58,414 nt of DNA, from the IMG/VR virus record IMGVR_UViG_3300047678_000800, positions 1-58,414 of that record; one strand, written 5' to 3'. A program made the translations under genes and the position numbers. Of the stretch, positions 44,973 to 50,752 are shown piece by piece. Each line of letters starts with the position of its first letter. Position 1 is the first letter of the stretch. This DNA is from a virus. A model generated the notes under the pieces. The model had not been told where the DNA came from. It made no database searches and worked only from the letters and a program-made list of their open reading frames with translations.

Positions 44973-45346
44973 GCGCCCAACTCCGCAATGAAGAAAGCCA
45001 TGTCCTCGACGCTGCGGACCAGTCGCCATTCGAAGCCCATGGCCTTCAGGGTGTCGCGCCAGCCCTTCTGGTCATCAGACAGGCTGCCGGACTTGGTCTT
45101 GAGTTCGGCGAAACCGGTCCTCCCGTTCGGGACCAGGATCACGATGTCGGGCACACCGGAGCGCATCCCTTGGTCCTTGAGTTCGCGTCCCTTTCGGGAG
45201 CGGACACCCTTGGATGAGCCGGACAGATGCGAGCCGTTGGGGACAGCGAAGAACGTCAGACGCCCCATGCGCTCATGCAGGCGCAGCAGGTCTACGCAAC
45301 CGCACTGGATTTCGGATTCGAGTTCGCCGCCCCCAACGCCCGTCAT
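44969..45346 (-). CDS. VRR-NUC-type nuclease
   Basis: 125 residues. Contains GVPDIVILVPNG and GFAELKTKSGSLSDDQKGW, the PD...ExK catalytic signature of the VRR-NUC family (Asp-72, Glu-Lys pair near 82-84), plus an NGSHL loop. Phage versions are small stand-alone nucleases thought to act on recombination or replication intermediates. Coupled downstream to HTH genes; 3 bases after DUF2312. Confidence 0.88.
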   Translation of the reverse strand: MTGVGGGELESEIQCGCVDLLRLHERMGRLTFFAVPNGSHLSGSSKGVRSRKGRELKDQGMRSGVPDIVILVPNGRTGFAELKTKSGSLSDDQKGWRDTLKAMGFEWRLVRSVEDMAFFIAELGA

Positions 45347-45349
45347 GGC

Positions 45350-45646
45350 TCAGTTCACCGCGTCCCAATACAAGTCGAACATCGCCTGTTCTTCCTGCCT
45401 GATATCCCGGTCCTTCTTGCGCTCCGCGACCACCTTGCGAAGGGCCTTGGGGTTGAACCCATTGCCGCGCGCCTCGGCGTAGATGTCGCGAATGTCTGCC
45501 GAAAGACCGTCCCGCTCTTCGGAAAGACGCTCTATCCGTTCAACCATGCTTTTCAGTTGGCCGGCGGCAGCGGAGGTCTCCACAGTGGCGACACGGCCAT
45601 GTAGTTCGCCGGTGTTGGTATCGTGGGACGTCGCGTCCATGGTCAC
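45350..45646 (-). CDS. gapR: DUF2312 / GapR-like nucleoid-associated protein
   Basis: 98 residues; the ATG at 45646 has GAGGTGA 3-9 bases before it (an ATG at 45640 is the alternative). AAGQLKSMVERIERLSEERD, LSADIRDIYAEARGNGFNPK and ALRKVVAERKKDRD match GapR, the alphaproteobacterial protein that binds over-twisted AT-rich DNA and helps replication and topoisomerase work. A phage copy could serve phage DNA replication or alter host chromosome structure. A terminator-like hairpin just upstream suggests attenuation control. Confidence 0.9.
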   Translation of the reverse strand: MTMDATSHDTNTGELHGRVATVETSAAAGQLKSMVERIERLSEERDGLSADIRDIYAEARGNGFNPKALRKVVAERKKDRDIRQEEQAMFDLYWDAVN

Positions 45647-45655
45647 CTCATCGGG

Positions 45656-45913
45656 TTAAGAAAAGGACCGGAGCCCAAAGGCCCCGGCCAAGGTGCCGCG
45701 CGTGGAAACGGGAACCGCGCGGATGGAGACAAGTGGAGCGGCCAGCCCTGAACCGGGGAGAACCTGGCTGGCCGCATCGACGCCAAGGCACAAACCTGGC
45801 GACGATTGGAAAGAGGTGCCCGAATGCGAGGGCTCACATCCGGGCTTGCAGGCATAGGTGACAGCCGGAGGGGCCAAGCTGTTGGAGCCGGTGCCTGCAA
45901 TTGGGGAATTCAT
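45656..45913 (-). CDS. Doubtful ORF over a structured region
   Basis: 85 codons, ATG overlapping the upstream stop (ATGA). The peptide is Ser/Pro/Gly-rich (TGSNSLAPPAVTYACKPGCE) and its end is the translation of a terminator-like hairpin and T tract (GAFGLRSFS). The coupling favours translation, but the six consecutive hairpins and composition favour an RNA. I rate the RNA reading somewhat higher; both are given. Confidence 0.35.
   Translation of the reverse strand: MNSPIAGTGSNSLAPPAVTYACKPGCEPSHSGTSFQSSPGLCLGVDAASQVLPGSGLAAPLVSIRAVPVSTRGTLAGAFGLRSFS
45661..45689 (-). terminator. Intrinsic terminator / attenuator before the GapR gene
   Basis: Minus-strand stem GGCCGGGGCC / GGCTCCGG-CC (one bulge, one mismatch) with a TTTG loop, followed by TTTTCTT. 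Fifteen or so bases before the GapR ribosome site. Confidence 0.65.
45661..45905 (-). ncRNA. Candidate structured RNA / attenuator leader with six hairpins
   Basis: On the minus strand, in order: S1 45846-45900 (9-bp TTGCAGGCA/TGCCTGCAA closing stem); S2 45818-45845 (about 12 bp, with G-U pairs that work only on this strand); S3 45781-45801; S4 45738-45775 (10-bp GCGGCCAGCC/GGCTGGCCGC); S5 45696-45722 (7-bp CCGCGCG/CGCGCGG); S6 45666-45689 followed by TTTTCTT. S1 and S2 abut. This looks like a folded RNA that ends in an intrinsic terminator just before the GapR gene. It could be a free RNA or a leader controlling read-through. Confidence 0.45.
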
Positions 45914-46131
45914 GCGGTCCTCCAGACGCGGAGGCCATCGGCGACGGCGCGCGCCGTGAACTTGACGCCATGGATGCGCGCGTACTGCGATGCGGCCGCG
46001 CGGGCAGATGCGAAACTGTCGCTGTCGGTCACCAGAAAGCTGTCACCGACATCCATCCCCGCGAACGGGAACTCGTTGGGCTCCCTCGGCGGCAGCGGGA
46101 CGCCGCGCTCTATGGCGTAGAGGGCTGTCAC
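45910..46131 (-). CDS. Conserved phage protein, GDSFLV type
   Basis: 73 residues from a GTG start overlapping the previous stop (GTGA). Contains FPFAGMDVGDSFLVTD, then SARAAASQYARIHGVKFTAR and LRVWRT, a layout seen in a widespread small phage/mobile-element protein family of unknown role (often FPF...VGDSF...A...Y...G..F..R....G.RVWR). Confidence 0.78.
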   Translation of the reverse strand: MTALYAIERGVPLPPREPNEFPFAGMDVGDSFLVTDSDSFASARAAASQYARIHGVKFTARAVADGLRVWRTA

Positions 46132-46250
46132 GGCTTCACCTCGGGTGTACTACCGATGCCCCTTTGCGCCGCCGATCCGGGACGCGCATGGTTGACACGG
46201 CTTGGATGATCGGGCGTGGCTTGTGCGGATTTGGCGGGGCAAAGGATCAT
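46128..46250 (-). CDS. 40-residue protein
   Basis: Supported by translational coupling at both ends: its ATG overlaps the Cro-like stop (ATGA, 46250-46247) and its stop overlaps the next start (GTGA). Sequence opens MILCPAKSAQATPDHPSRVN and is basic/Pro-rich. No family. Confidence 0.5.
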   Translation of the reverse strand: MILCPAKSAQATPDHPSRVNHARPGSAAQRGIGSTPEVKP

Positions 46251-46480
46251 GCGGCCTCCCCGCGCAGGAAGGCGTCCTTATCAAAGCCTTCTATGTCTTC
46301 GGCGGCGAGGTCCGCGATCCAATATCGCCACTCTGCCGGAACGCCGCGCACAGTCCAGTTCCAGACAGCGCGGTGGTCCTTAAGATGGCGCCCAGAACGT
46401 CGTGTCAGTTCACGGCCAAGCCCAGCAAGGCCACCTCTCTTGGCGGCCAGTTCTCGAATGATGTCTTGATTGTTTGGCAT
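46247..46480 (-). CDS. Cro-like DNA-binding regulator
   Basis: 77 residues from the ATG at 46480; upstream residues in the open frame run into the operator region and are rejected. NNQDIIRELAAKRGGLAGLG, then AVWNWTVRGVPAEWRYWIAD with the W...GVP..WR..IA pattern typical of Cro/YdaS-type proteins. First leftward gene, divergent from the repressor and driven by a TATAAT promoter covered by operator O1. Likely switches on the leftward programme and represses the repressor. Confidence 0.72.
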   Translation of the reverse strand: MPNNQDIIRELAAKRGGLAGLGRELTRRSGRHLKDHRAVWNWTVRGVPAEWRYWIADLAAEDIEGFDKDAFLRGEAA

Positions 46481-46491
46481 GGTCCACAATG

Positions 46492-46506
46492 TACACGTAT
46501 CGTGGA
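46492..46506. promoter_or_regulatory. Operator O1
   Basis: TACACGTATCGTGGA: near-palindrome of consensus CCACG-TAT-CGTGG, immediately beside the minus-strand TATAAT box (46508-46513), where repressor binding would block the start of the Cro-like transcript. Confidence 0.7.
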
Positions 46507-46507
46507 T

Positions 46508-46513
46508 ATTATA
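46508..46513 (-). promoter_or_regulatory. -10 box of the leftward early promoter
   Basis: Perfect TATAAT on the minus strand 28 bases before the Cro-like start. No consensus -35 is evident at 17 bases (GAGTTG); a TTGTGG lies at a spacing of 14. Flanked by O1 downstream and O2 upstream. Confidence 0.55.
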
Positions 46514-46527
46514 CAAGCATCACATGG

Positions 46528-46540
46528 CCACAACTCGTGG
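46528..46540. promoter_or_regulatory. Operator O2
   Basis: CCACAACTCGTGG: half sites CCACA and CGTGG with a 3-base centre, matching the O1 spacing. It lies in the -35 region of the leftward promoter. Another half site (CCACG) occurs at 46564-46568. Confidence 0.55.
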
Positions 46541-46565
46541 GGCGCAAAACCGTACAGTTTGCGCC
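46541..46565. repeat. Inverted repeat upstream of the repressor gene
   Basis: GGCGCAAA / TTTGCGCC, 8 bp perfect with a 9-base centre, 12 bases before the repressor ATG. It could be a further regulatory site or a hairpin in the repressor leader. Confidence 0.5.
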
Positions 46566-46576
46566 ACGATACCGGC

Positions 46577-46885
46577 ATGGCTAAAGCTGCTGAGAAGACA
46601 CCCGCGAAGATTGCATTCGGTGATCGCCTGCAAGAGGCGATTGCAGCGTCGGGCTATAAGTCGGACGCAGCCTTTGCGCGGAAAATCGGCATCTCCCCGA
46701 AGCGCATGAGCAACTTCATCAACGGCTGGCGCTGGGCCGAACCGGAGCTGCTGGGCGCGATCTGCGAACAGCTAGATTGCACAGCAGACTATCTTCTGTT
46801 CGGGAAAAGGGCCGGCCTTCTGGGTGATTTCAGGGACCGCCTTGACGCTTGGCGCGCGGCTGGGAAGTTATCCGGCCGCACATAA
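46577..46885 (+). CDS. XRE-family helix-turn-helix repressor
   Basis: 102 residues from the ATG at 46577. IAFGDRLQEAIAASGYKSDA, then AFARKIGISPKRMSNFINGW and LGAICEQLDCTADYLLFGKR form the five-helix XRE domain (about residues 12-78). A short C-terminal helix follows with no peptidase or RecA-sensing domain. No ribosome site is visible, so translation may be weak or leaderless, like lambda cI from PRM. It is the probable owner of the CCACG-TAT-CGTGG operators. Confidence 0.82.
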   Translation: MAKAAEKTPAKIAFGDRLQEAIAASGYKSDAAFARKIGISPKRMSNFINGWRWAEPELLGAICEQLDCTADYLLFGKRAGLLGDFRDRLDAWRAAGKLSGRT

Positions 46886-47045
46886 AGCGTATCAACGCCT
46901 CGCGTTGATCCAGGCCGTCTTCTTGAGGCCAGCTAAACCGACGAACATCCCCCATGACGTCTTCGATCTGTCGGCCGTGCCGGATGGCGACGGCCTGCGC
47001 CAGGTGGGCGAGCAGCGCATCATTAGCAATCCGTGACTCAACCAT
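46830..47045 (-). CDS. Hypothetical protein, converging with the repressor gene
   Basis: 71 residues, ATG within the end of the upstream gene. Helical (NDALLAHLAQAVAIRHGRQI, LDQREALIRFMCGRI). The last 56 bases overlap the repressor gene on the other strand. Function unknown. Confidence 0.5.
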   Translation of the reverse strand: MVESRIANDALLAHLAQAVAIRHGRQIEDVMGDVRRFSWPQEDGLDQREALIRFMCGRITSQPRAKRQGGP

Positions 47046-47277
47046 TTAGCCACCCCCCCTCAATATATTCTGCCCAAGCCGAACCACACGGTAACTCCAC
47101 ACCCATGGATTGCGCAAGCGTCCAAGGGTATTCCTGAGTGATTAGAACGACGTGTGCGGAAGCGCACTTAGCGACCAGCGATTTGGCCACGCTGCGGGGC
47201 GATTGTTTCCACTGCGGCGATTTCAACAAAAAGTGATATGGCCACGTATCGTGGCGATTTTCTCTTGCATCGTCCAC
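47038..47277 (-). CDS. Hypothetical protein, start uncertain
   Basis: Up to 79 residues from a GTG at 47277, but that start lies inside operator O5 and codons 8-13 would run through O4, so a start further in (a TTG at 47229 or GTG at 47190) is more likely. The recognisable part (VAKSLVAKCASAHVVLITQE, PCGSAWAEYIEGGWL) has no family. It is coupled to the next leftward gene. Confidence 0.45.
   Translation of the reverse strand: MDDARENRHDTWPYHFLLKSPQWKQSPRSVAKSLVAKCASAHVVLITQEYPWTLAQSMGVELPCGSAWAEYIEGGWLNG
47241..47255. promoter_or_regulatory. Operator O4
   Basis: GCCACGTATCGTGGC: a perfect 15-base palindrome around TAT, the best copy of the operator in the window. Confidence 0.75.
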
Positions 47278-47293
47278 ATATCGTGGATATATT
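47265..47293 (+). promoter_or_regulatory. Rightward early promoter
   Basis: TTGCAT (47265-47270), exactly 17 bases, then TATATT (47288-47293). The spacer is almost entirely operator O5, so repressor binding would exclude RNA polymerase. The first rightward gene starts 23 bases later. Confidence 0.72.
47273..47287. promoter_or_regulatory. Operator O5
   Basis: TCCACATATCGTGGA: near-perfect palindrome with the same 5-3-5 layout as O1 and O4, lying between the -35 and -10 boxes of the rightward promoter. Confidence 0.75.
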
Positions 47294-47316
47294 CAGTCCA
47301 TCGGCACAGACGCCAG

Positions 47317-47526
47317 ATGGAGATGAAATTGGAAGCGCCTACCTCCCCCACCCCTCCGAATAGCCGCCGCAAGCCGGCCGTCCCGCCGTCCTACACGGAC
47401 AAGGTGGTTGTCGTGACACCGGTCAGCACCGGGTTCGTTCTGACCGTGGCCGTGGCCAAGAGCTGGCACTTTCGCAGCCAGGCTGAGATGCGCCGGTTCC
47501 GTAATGCTCAGGGGCTATTCGCATGA
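47317..47526 (+). CDS. Small early protein
   Basis: 69 residues, first gene of the rightward operon. Pro/Ser/Thr-rich N-terminus, then VVVVTPVSTGFVLTVAVAKS and WHFRSQAEMRRFRNAQGLF, a beta-hairpin plus helix. Overlaps the next gene by 4 bases. Function unknown; a first position in the early operon is often held by host-takeover proteins. Confidence 0.68.
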   Translation: MEMKLEAPTSPTPPNSRRKPAVPPSYTDKVVVVTPVSTGFVLTVAVAKSWHFRSQAEMRRFRNAQGLFA

Positions 47527-47912
47527 ACCGCGACCCCAACCTAGAATTCGCCGTCTCGCTCGGCGTGAATGAAGCCGCCGCCGCGCTGCTGAGTGGGAAG
47601 GGCACGCCGGTCATGCTGGCCGCGCTGAAATCCGCCACGCACTCGCCGAACCCGCGCATCCGCGACAGCGCCGAGACGTTCCTGCAGCTGTTCCATGGCT
47701 GCCCGTGGCGGCTGATCGGCGACAACGCTGGCGACGTGCATGACGCGCTGCCGAGCGACACCGAGGCCAGCAACGTGGTCACGCTGGTGATGCCTCAGCC
47801 TGCCGCCGAGATCATTGATTTCGATAGCCGCAACCTGCGCCGCGATCTGGCGAAGGCGGCGACGTATCCGGCGCCGGGTGGGTTTGATCCGCTGAACGAC
47901 GGTGCGGCGTGA
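47523..47912 (+). CDS. Hypothetical early protein
   Basis: 129 residues. Helical (EAAAALLSGKGTPVMLAALK), with FHGCPWRLIGDNAGDVHDAL and a C-terminal helix. Overlaps neighbours by 4 bases. Function unknown. Confidence 0.68.
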   Translation: MNRDPNLEFAVSLGVNEAAAALLSGKGTPVMLAALKSATHSPNPRIRDSAETFLQLFHGCPWRLIGDNAGDVHDALPSDTEASNVVTLVMPQPAAEIIDFDSRNLRRDLAKAATYPAPGGFDPLNDGAA

Positions 47913-48487
47913 TGGGCCGCGAAGTACGGCGAGTTCCGGCCGACTGGGAACACCCGCGCGACCACGCTGGTCACTACAGGCCGCTGTACGGCAGATCGTT
48001 CGCGAAGGAAGTGGCGCAGTGGGATATCGACGCAGCCATGTATCGCGCAGGTTATGAGCGCAGCTATCTGGTCGAGTGCTGCAAGGTGGTTCGCCACGAT
48101 GGCACAGAGATCGTGAAGCCTGCCGGGCTTCTGGCCTACAAACCCGCGACGCAGCGCACCGATTGTTCAGATTACAGCGACTACGCCGGTGGACGTCCAG
48201 TTCGTGACGACTACATGCCCGACTGGTCCGAGGCTGAGCGCACCCACTGGCAAATGTACGAAAGCACCAGTGAGGGCACGCCCATCTCTCCGGTGTGTGC
48301 ATCGCCGGAAGAGCTTGCGCGGTGGCTAGCCGACAACAAGGCAAGCGCTTTTGCCGACATGACCGCCAGCTATGAGAGCTGGCTGGCCACCATCAATGCT
48401 GGTTCTGCCCCGTCTGCAATCACCACCACCCGCGAAGATGGATCCGTCGTCATGCAAAGCGGCGTCGAAGCATTGGGAGCCGCCTGA
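47909..48487 (+). CDS. Conserved phage protein, GREVRRVPADWEHP type
   Basis: 192 residues, GTG or the following ATG as start. The opening MGREVRRVPADWEHP and later PDWSEAERTHWQMYESTSEG TP are a widely shared phage signature of unknown function. The C-terminal half is helical then Gly/Ser-rich. Confidence 0.8.
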   Translation: MMGREVRRVPADWEHPRDHAGHYRPLYGRSFAKEVAQWDIDAAMYRAGYERSYLVECCKVVRHDGTEIVKPAGLLAYKPATQRTDCSDYSDYAGGRPVRDDYMPDWSEAERTHWQMYESTSEGTPISPVCASPEELARWLADNKASAFADMTASYESWLATINAGSAPSAITTTREDGSVVMQSGVEALGAA

Positions 48488-48633
48488 TGGAAACCCCCAC
48501 CGACGATTTCAGCCTGACCCGCTTCTGCCTGCAGTTCGCAGCCCTGACCGCCTTCTTCGGCCTGATGCTGGCCGGGATCGCGTATGCGCCGCAGGTCGAT
48601 GCATGGCTGCAGGCCATGAAGGGCGGTCTGTGA
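48487..48633 (+). CDS. Small single-span membrane protein
   Basis: 48 residues, coupled on both sides (TGATG type junctions). One hydrophobic segment (about residues 15-33, QFAALTAFFGLMLAGIAYA). Function unknown. Confidence 0.62.
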   Translation: METPTDDFSLTRFCLQFAALTAFFGLMLAGIAYAPQVDAWLQAMKGGL

Positions 48634-49025
48634 TGCTGACGCAGAAGCAGCGCGCTCTCCTGGCATTCATCGCCGAATGCATCGACGCAACCGGCGCGGC
48701 ACCGACCTATCCCGAGATGATCGCTGCCACCGGATGCGGGTCGAAAGGCAACCTTGCCTTCCGGCTGACGTCCCTGGAACGGCTGGGCTTCATCCGCCGT
48801 GACAAGGCGCGGCCGCGCGGCATCACCGTCCTGCGCATGCCGGACGCCAACCCGCTGCCCGACCTGATCCGCGACATCGTGGCCCACTTCAAGCCCGAGT
48901 TGGCAGGCCTGCGCCACGACTGCGCGGATGTGGATGGCGGTCCGACGGATCCGAGCCTGCTGGCCTTCATCGAAACCGGCGAGGCGCTGATCGCGCGTGC
49001 CGAGGCAGCGCTGGGAGGCCGGTGA
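48633..49025 (+). CDS. LexA-type winged-helix DNA-binding protein
   Basis: 130 residues from the ATG at 48633. LTQKQRALLAFIAECIDATG, APTYPEMIAATGCGSKGNLA and SLERLGFIRRDKARPRGITV match the LexA N-terminal winged helix, but the self-cleavage peptidase domain is absent, replaced by a helical tail. It may bind SOS-like boxes or a phage operator without being cleaved by RecA. Confidence 0.83.
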   Translation: MLTQKQRALLAFIAECIDATGAAPTYPEMIAATGCGSKGNLAFRLTSLERLGFIRRDKARPRGITVLRMPDANPLPDLIRDIVAHFKPELAGLRHDCADVDGGPTDPSLLAFIETGEALIARAEAALGGR

Positions 49026-49222
49026 TGCAACGCCTGGACACCCGCCGCCACCTCCCCGCGATCTGCGCATGCGGAGCCCACCACACCGCCGACCTGAACT
49101 GCCGGTCCTGCGGTGCGCCGAATCCCGACAGCGAGCGCCTCCAGGATCGCTGGCGGCACGTCAATCACCAGCGCGCCAAGGCCCGGCAGCGGGCGGCGCA
49201 GTACCAGAACAGGAGCGCGTGA
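49025..49222 (+). CDS. Small zinc-ribbon-like protein
   Basis: 65 residues from the ATG at 49025; a GTG at 49022 is the alternative. CACG...CRSCGAPN can bind one zinc, followed by a basic helix (LQDRWRHVNHQRAKARQRAA) that could contact nucleic acid. Function unknown. Confidence 0.6.
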   Translation: MQRLDTRRHLPAICACGAHHTADLNCRSCGAPNPDSERLQDRWRHVNHQRAKARQRAAQYQNRSA

Positions 49223-49587
49223 TGCACAGCTACATCCCCGGCAAGGTCTACCGGATCAACAAGAACACCGTGGCGCACATCTACGCGGCGCACATGGATG
49301 AGGCGACGCCGAAGGTCTACGGCATCGTCATCACCGAATATGACAGCGTCCCGAATGGCATCAACACCGCCGACTGGTCCGCTGTCACCGGCCAGTGGCG
49401 CTCCGGCAAGAGCATGCCGAGCTGGGATCTGCCCGCCCTTCCCTGCGAGCCCATCGGCGATGTCCCCGGCTGGGGTGCCCCGGCGCCGGCGTATCCGTCC
49501 ACGGCTGCCGAGATCGCCGACATGGTGGTCGAGCGGCTGCGCGGCATGGACCAGATCATCATTCTCGACGAAACGATGGCGGCCTGA
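49222..49587 (+). CDS. Hypothetical protein
   Basis: 121 residues, ATG at 49222. YIPGKVYRINKNTVAHIYAA and GIVITEYDSVPNGINTADWS form a compact beta-rich domain; Pro-rich linker; C-terminal helix (AAEIADMVVERLRGMDQIII). Function unknown. Confidence 0.68.
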   Translation: MHSYIPGKVYRINKNTVAHIYAAHMDEATPKVYGIVITEYDSVPNGINTADWSAVTGQWRSGKSMPSWDLPALPCEPIGDVPGWGAPAPAYPSTAAEIADMVVERLRGMDQIIILDETMAA

Positions 49588-49589
49588 TC

Positions 49590-49892
49590 ATGAGCAAGGT
49601 CTGCGAGCTCTGCGGCAACGACAGCCCGGTCGGATCGTGCACCTGCCTGGAAGCCGAGTGCGCGCGGTGCGACGGCATGGGTGAGTGGGAAGAGGGCCCG
49701 CTGCCCGCCCGCTCCATCGTCCAGATCGACCCTGAATATGTGACGGTGACCTGCCCCGACTGCGAAGGCTCCGGCTGGATCAAGTGCGATCGCGGCGGCC
49801 TGAACTGCCGCTATGCCAGCCATGACGGCAAGACGCCCTGCTACTGCGAGCAGGCTTTCGACCGGCAGCAGAAGCACCTGGAGGAAGCGTGA
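49590..49892 (+). CDS. DnaJ-type Cys-rich zinc protein
   Basis: 100 residues from the ATG at 49590. Cys pairs CELC, CTC, CARCDGMGEW, CPDCEGSGW and CYC; the CxxCxGxG repeats are those of the DnaJ central zinc domain. No J domain. Phages carry many such stand-alone units; role unknown, possibly protein binding. Confidence 0.75.
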   Translation: MSKVCELCGNDSPVGSCTCLEAECARCDGMGEWEEGPLPARSIVQIDPEYVTVTCPDCEGSGWIKCDRGGLNCRYASHDGKTPCYCEQAFDRQQKHLEEA

Positions 49893-50131
49893 TGAACGCC
49901 TACGGCCGCATCACCCAGGCAGAATCCGCCCGCCGCCGCGCGATGGTCGAGAACAATGACGACCTGTTCCGCGAACTGGACGGTATCGCCGCTGACCTCG
50001 CCATTGCCCACCGTCGCCTTGACGGTCTGGCGTTCGAAGGCGTGACCGACATGGACGAAGCCGCCGACCTGATCGACAAGGCCGCCGCCCTCGTGGCCAA
50101 GCGCCGGGCGGTCGTGGAGATGGGCCCGTGA
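49892..50131 (+). CDS. Small helical protein
   Basis: 79 residues from the ATG at 49892. Charged helices (NAYGRITQAESARRRAMVEN, GIAADLAIAHRRLDGLAFEG). Coupled on both sides. Function unknown. Confidence 0.65.
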   Translation: MNAYGRITQAESARRRAMVENNDDLFRELDGIAADLAIAHRRLDGLAFEGVTDMDEAADLIDKAAALVAKRRAVVEMGP

Positions 50132-50352
50132 TCGCCTCGCCCCGCCTCACCTCCGCCTGGCTTGCCTTCGCGCGCATCTGCGGGCTGACGGCAGCCGCCA
50201 TCGCCTTCGCGGCCATTGTCATCGTGGTGTTCGGCGCTGGCGTCGTCATCGCGGCCATCGGGGCAAGCCTGATCCTGCTGATGGACGTCGCGGCCATGGT
50301 GACGTGGCTCGTGATCGGCGCAGCACGGCTGGTTCGGAGGGCGCTGGCATGA
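50128..50352 (+). CDS. Small two-span membrane protein
   Basis: 74 residues from a GTG. Two hydrophobic segments (about residues 14-42 and 46-66) with short ends and a basic C-terminus (ARLVRRALA). Could act on the host membrane; unproven. Confidence 0.65.
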   Translation: MIASPRLTSAWLAFARICGLTAAAIAFAAIVIVVFGAGVVIAAIGASLILLMDVAAMVTWLVIGAARLVRRALA

Positions 50353-50570
50353 CGGCTTTAAGCACCAGGGAGGCCGAACTCGAAGCCGAGAACCGGCACC
50401 TCCGCTACAGCATCCGCAGCCGCAAGGGCCACGTGACCCGGCGCAAGCGTGCTGACCAGCCGGCGAAGGAACCGGCGCCCGACATGACGCCGGCGCTGCT
50501 GGCCTATGTGGCCGGCAAGTCGCCGGAGCGGTTCACGAAGATCATCAGGAAATTGGGGAGGCTCACCTAG
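50349..50570 (+). CDS. Small basic protein
   Basis: 73 residues from the ATG at 50349. Helical N-terminus (REAELEAENRHLRYSIRSRK), basic centre (GHVTRRKRADQP), short C-terminal helix (SPERFTKIIRKLG). May bind nucleic acid. Function unknown. Confidence 0.63.
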   Translation: MTALSTREAELEAENRHLRYSIRSRKGHVTRRKRADQPAKEPAPDMTPALLAYVAGKSPERFTKIIRKLGRLT

Positions 50571-50752
50571 TGCGCTACTCGCTGAGAGATGCCGTCACCA
50601 TTGACGGTCACCACCACGGCCGGATCGTCGGCGTCAGCTCCCGCGACTTCAACGTCGAGATGGAGGACGGCCGGATCAGGGCCAATGTCGAGGCGGAGCG
50701 GATCGCGCCGAGGGCTGCGGTTCGGGCCATAAGGAGCAAAGCCAATGGTTGA
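50570..50752 (+). CDS. Small beta-barrel-like protein
   Basis: 60 residues, GTG start. RDAVTIDGHHHGRIVGVSSR and DFNVEMEDGRIRANVEAERI suggest a small beta fold (SH3-like). Coupled at both ends. Function unknown. Confidence 0.6.
   Translation: MRYSLRDAVTIDGHHHGRIVGVSSRDFNVEMEDGRIRANVEAERIAPRAAVRAIRSKANG

Noticed and set aside
45643-45900. Alternative 85-codon frame starting MQAPAPTAWPL
   Set aside because: Another frame over the hairpin region with Pro/Arg-rich composition, overlapping the GapR start; weaker than the coupled frame at 45656 and than the RNA reading.
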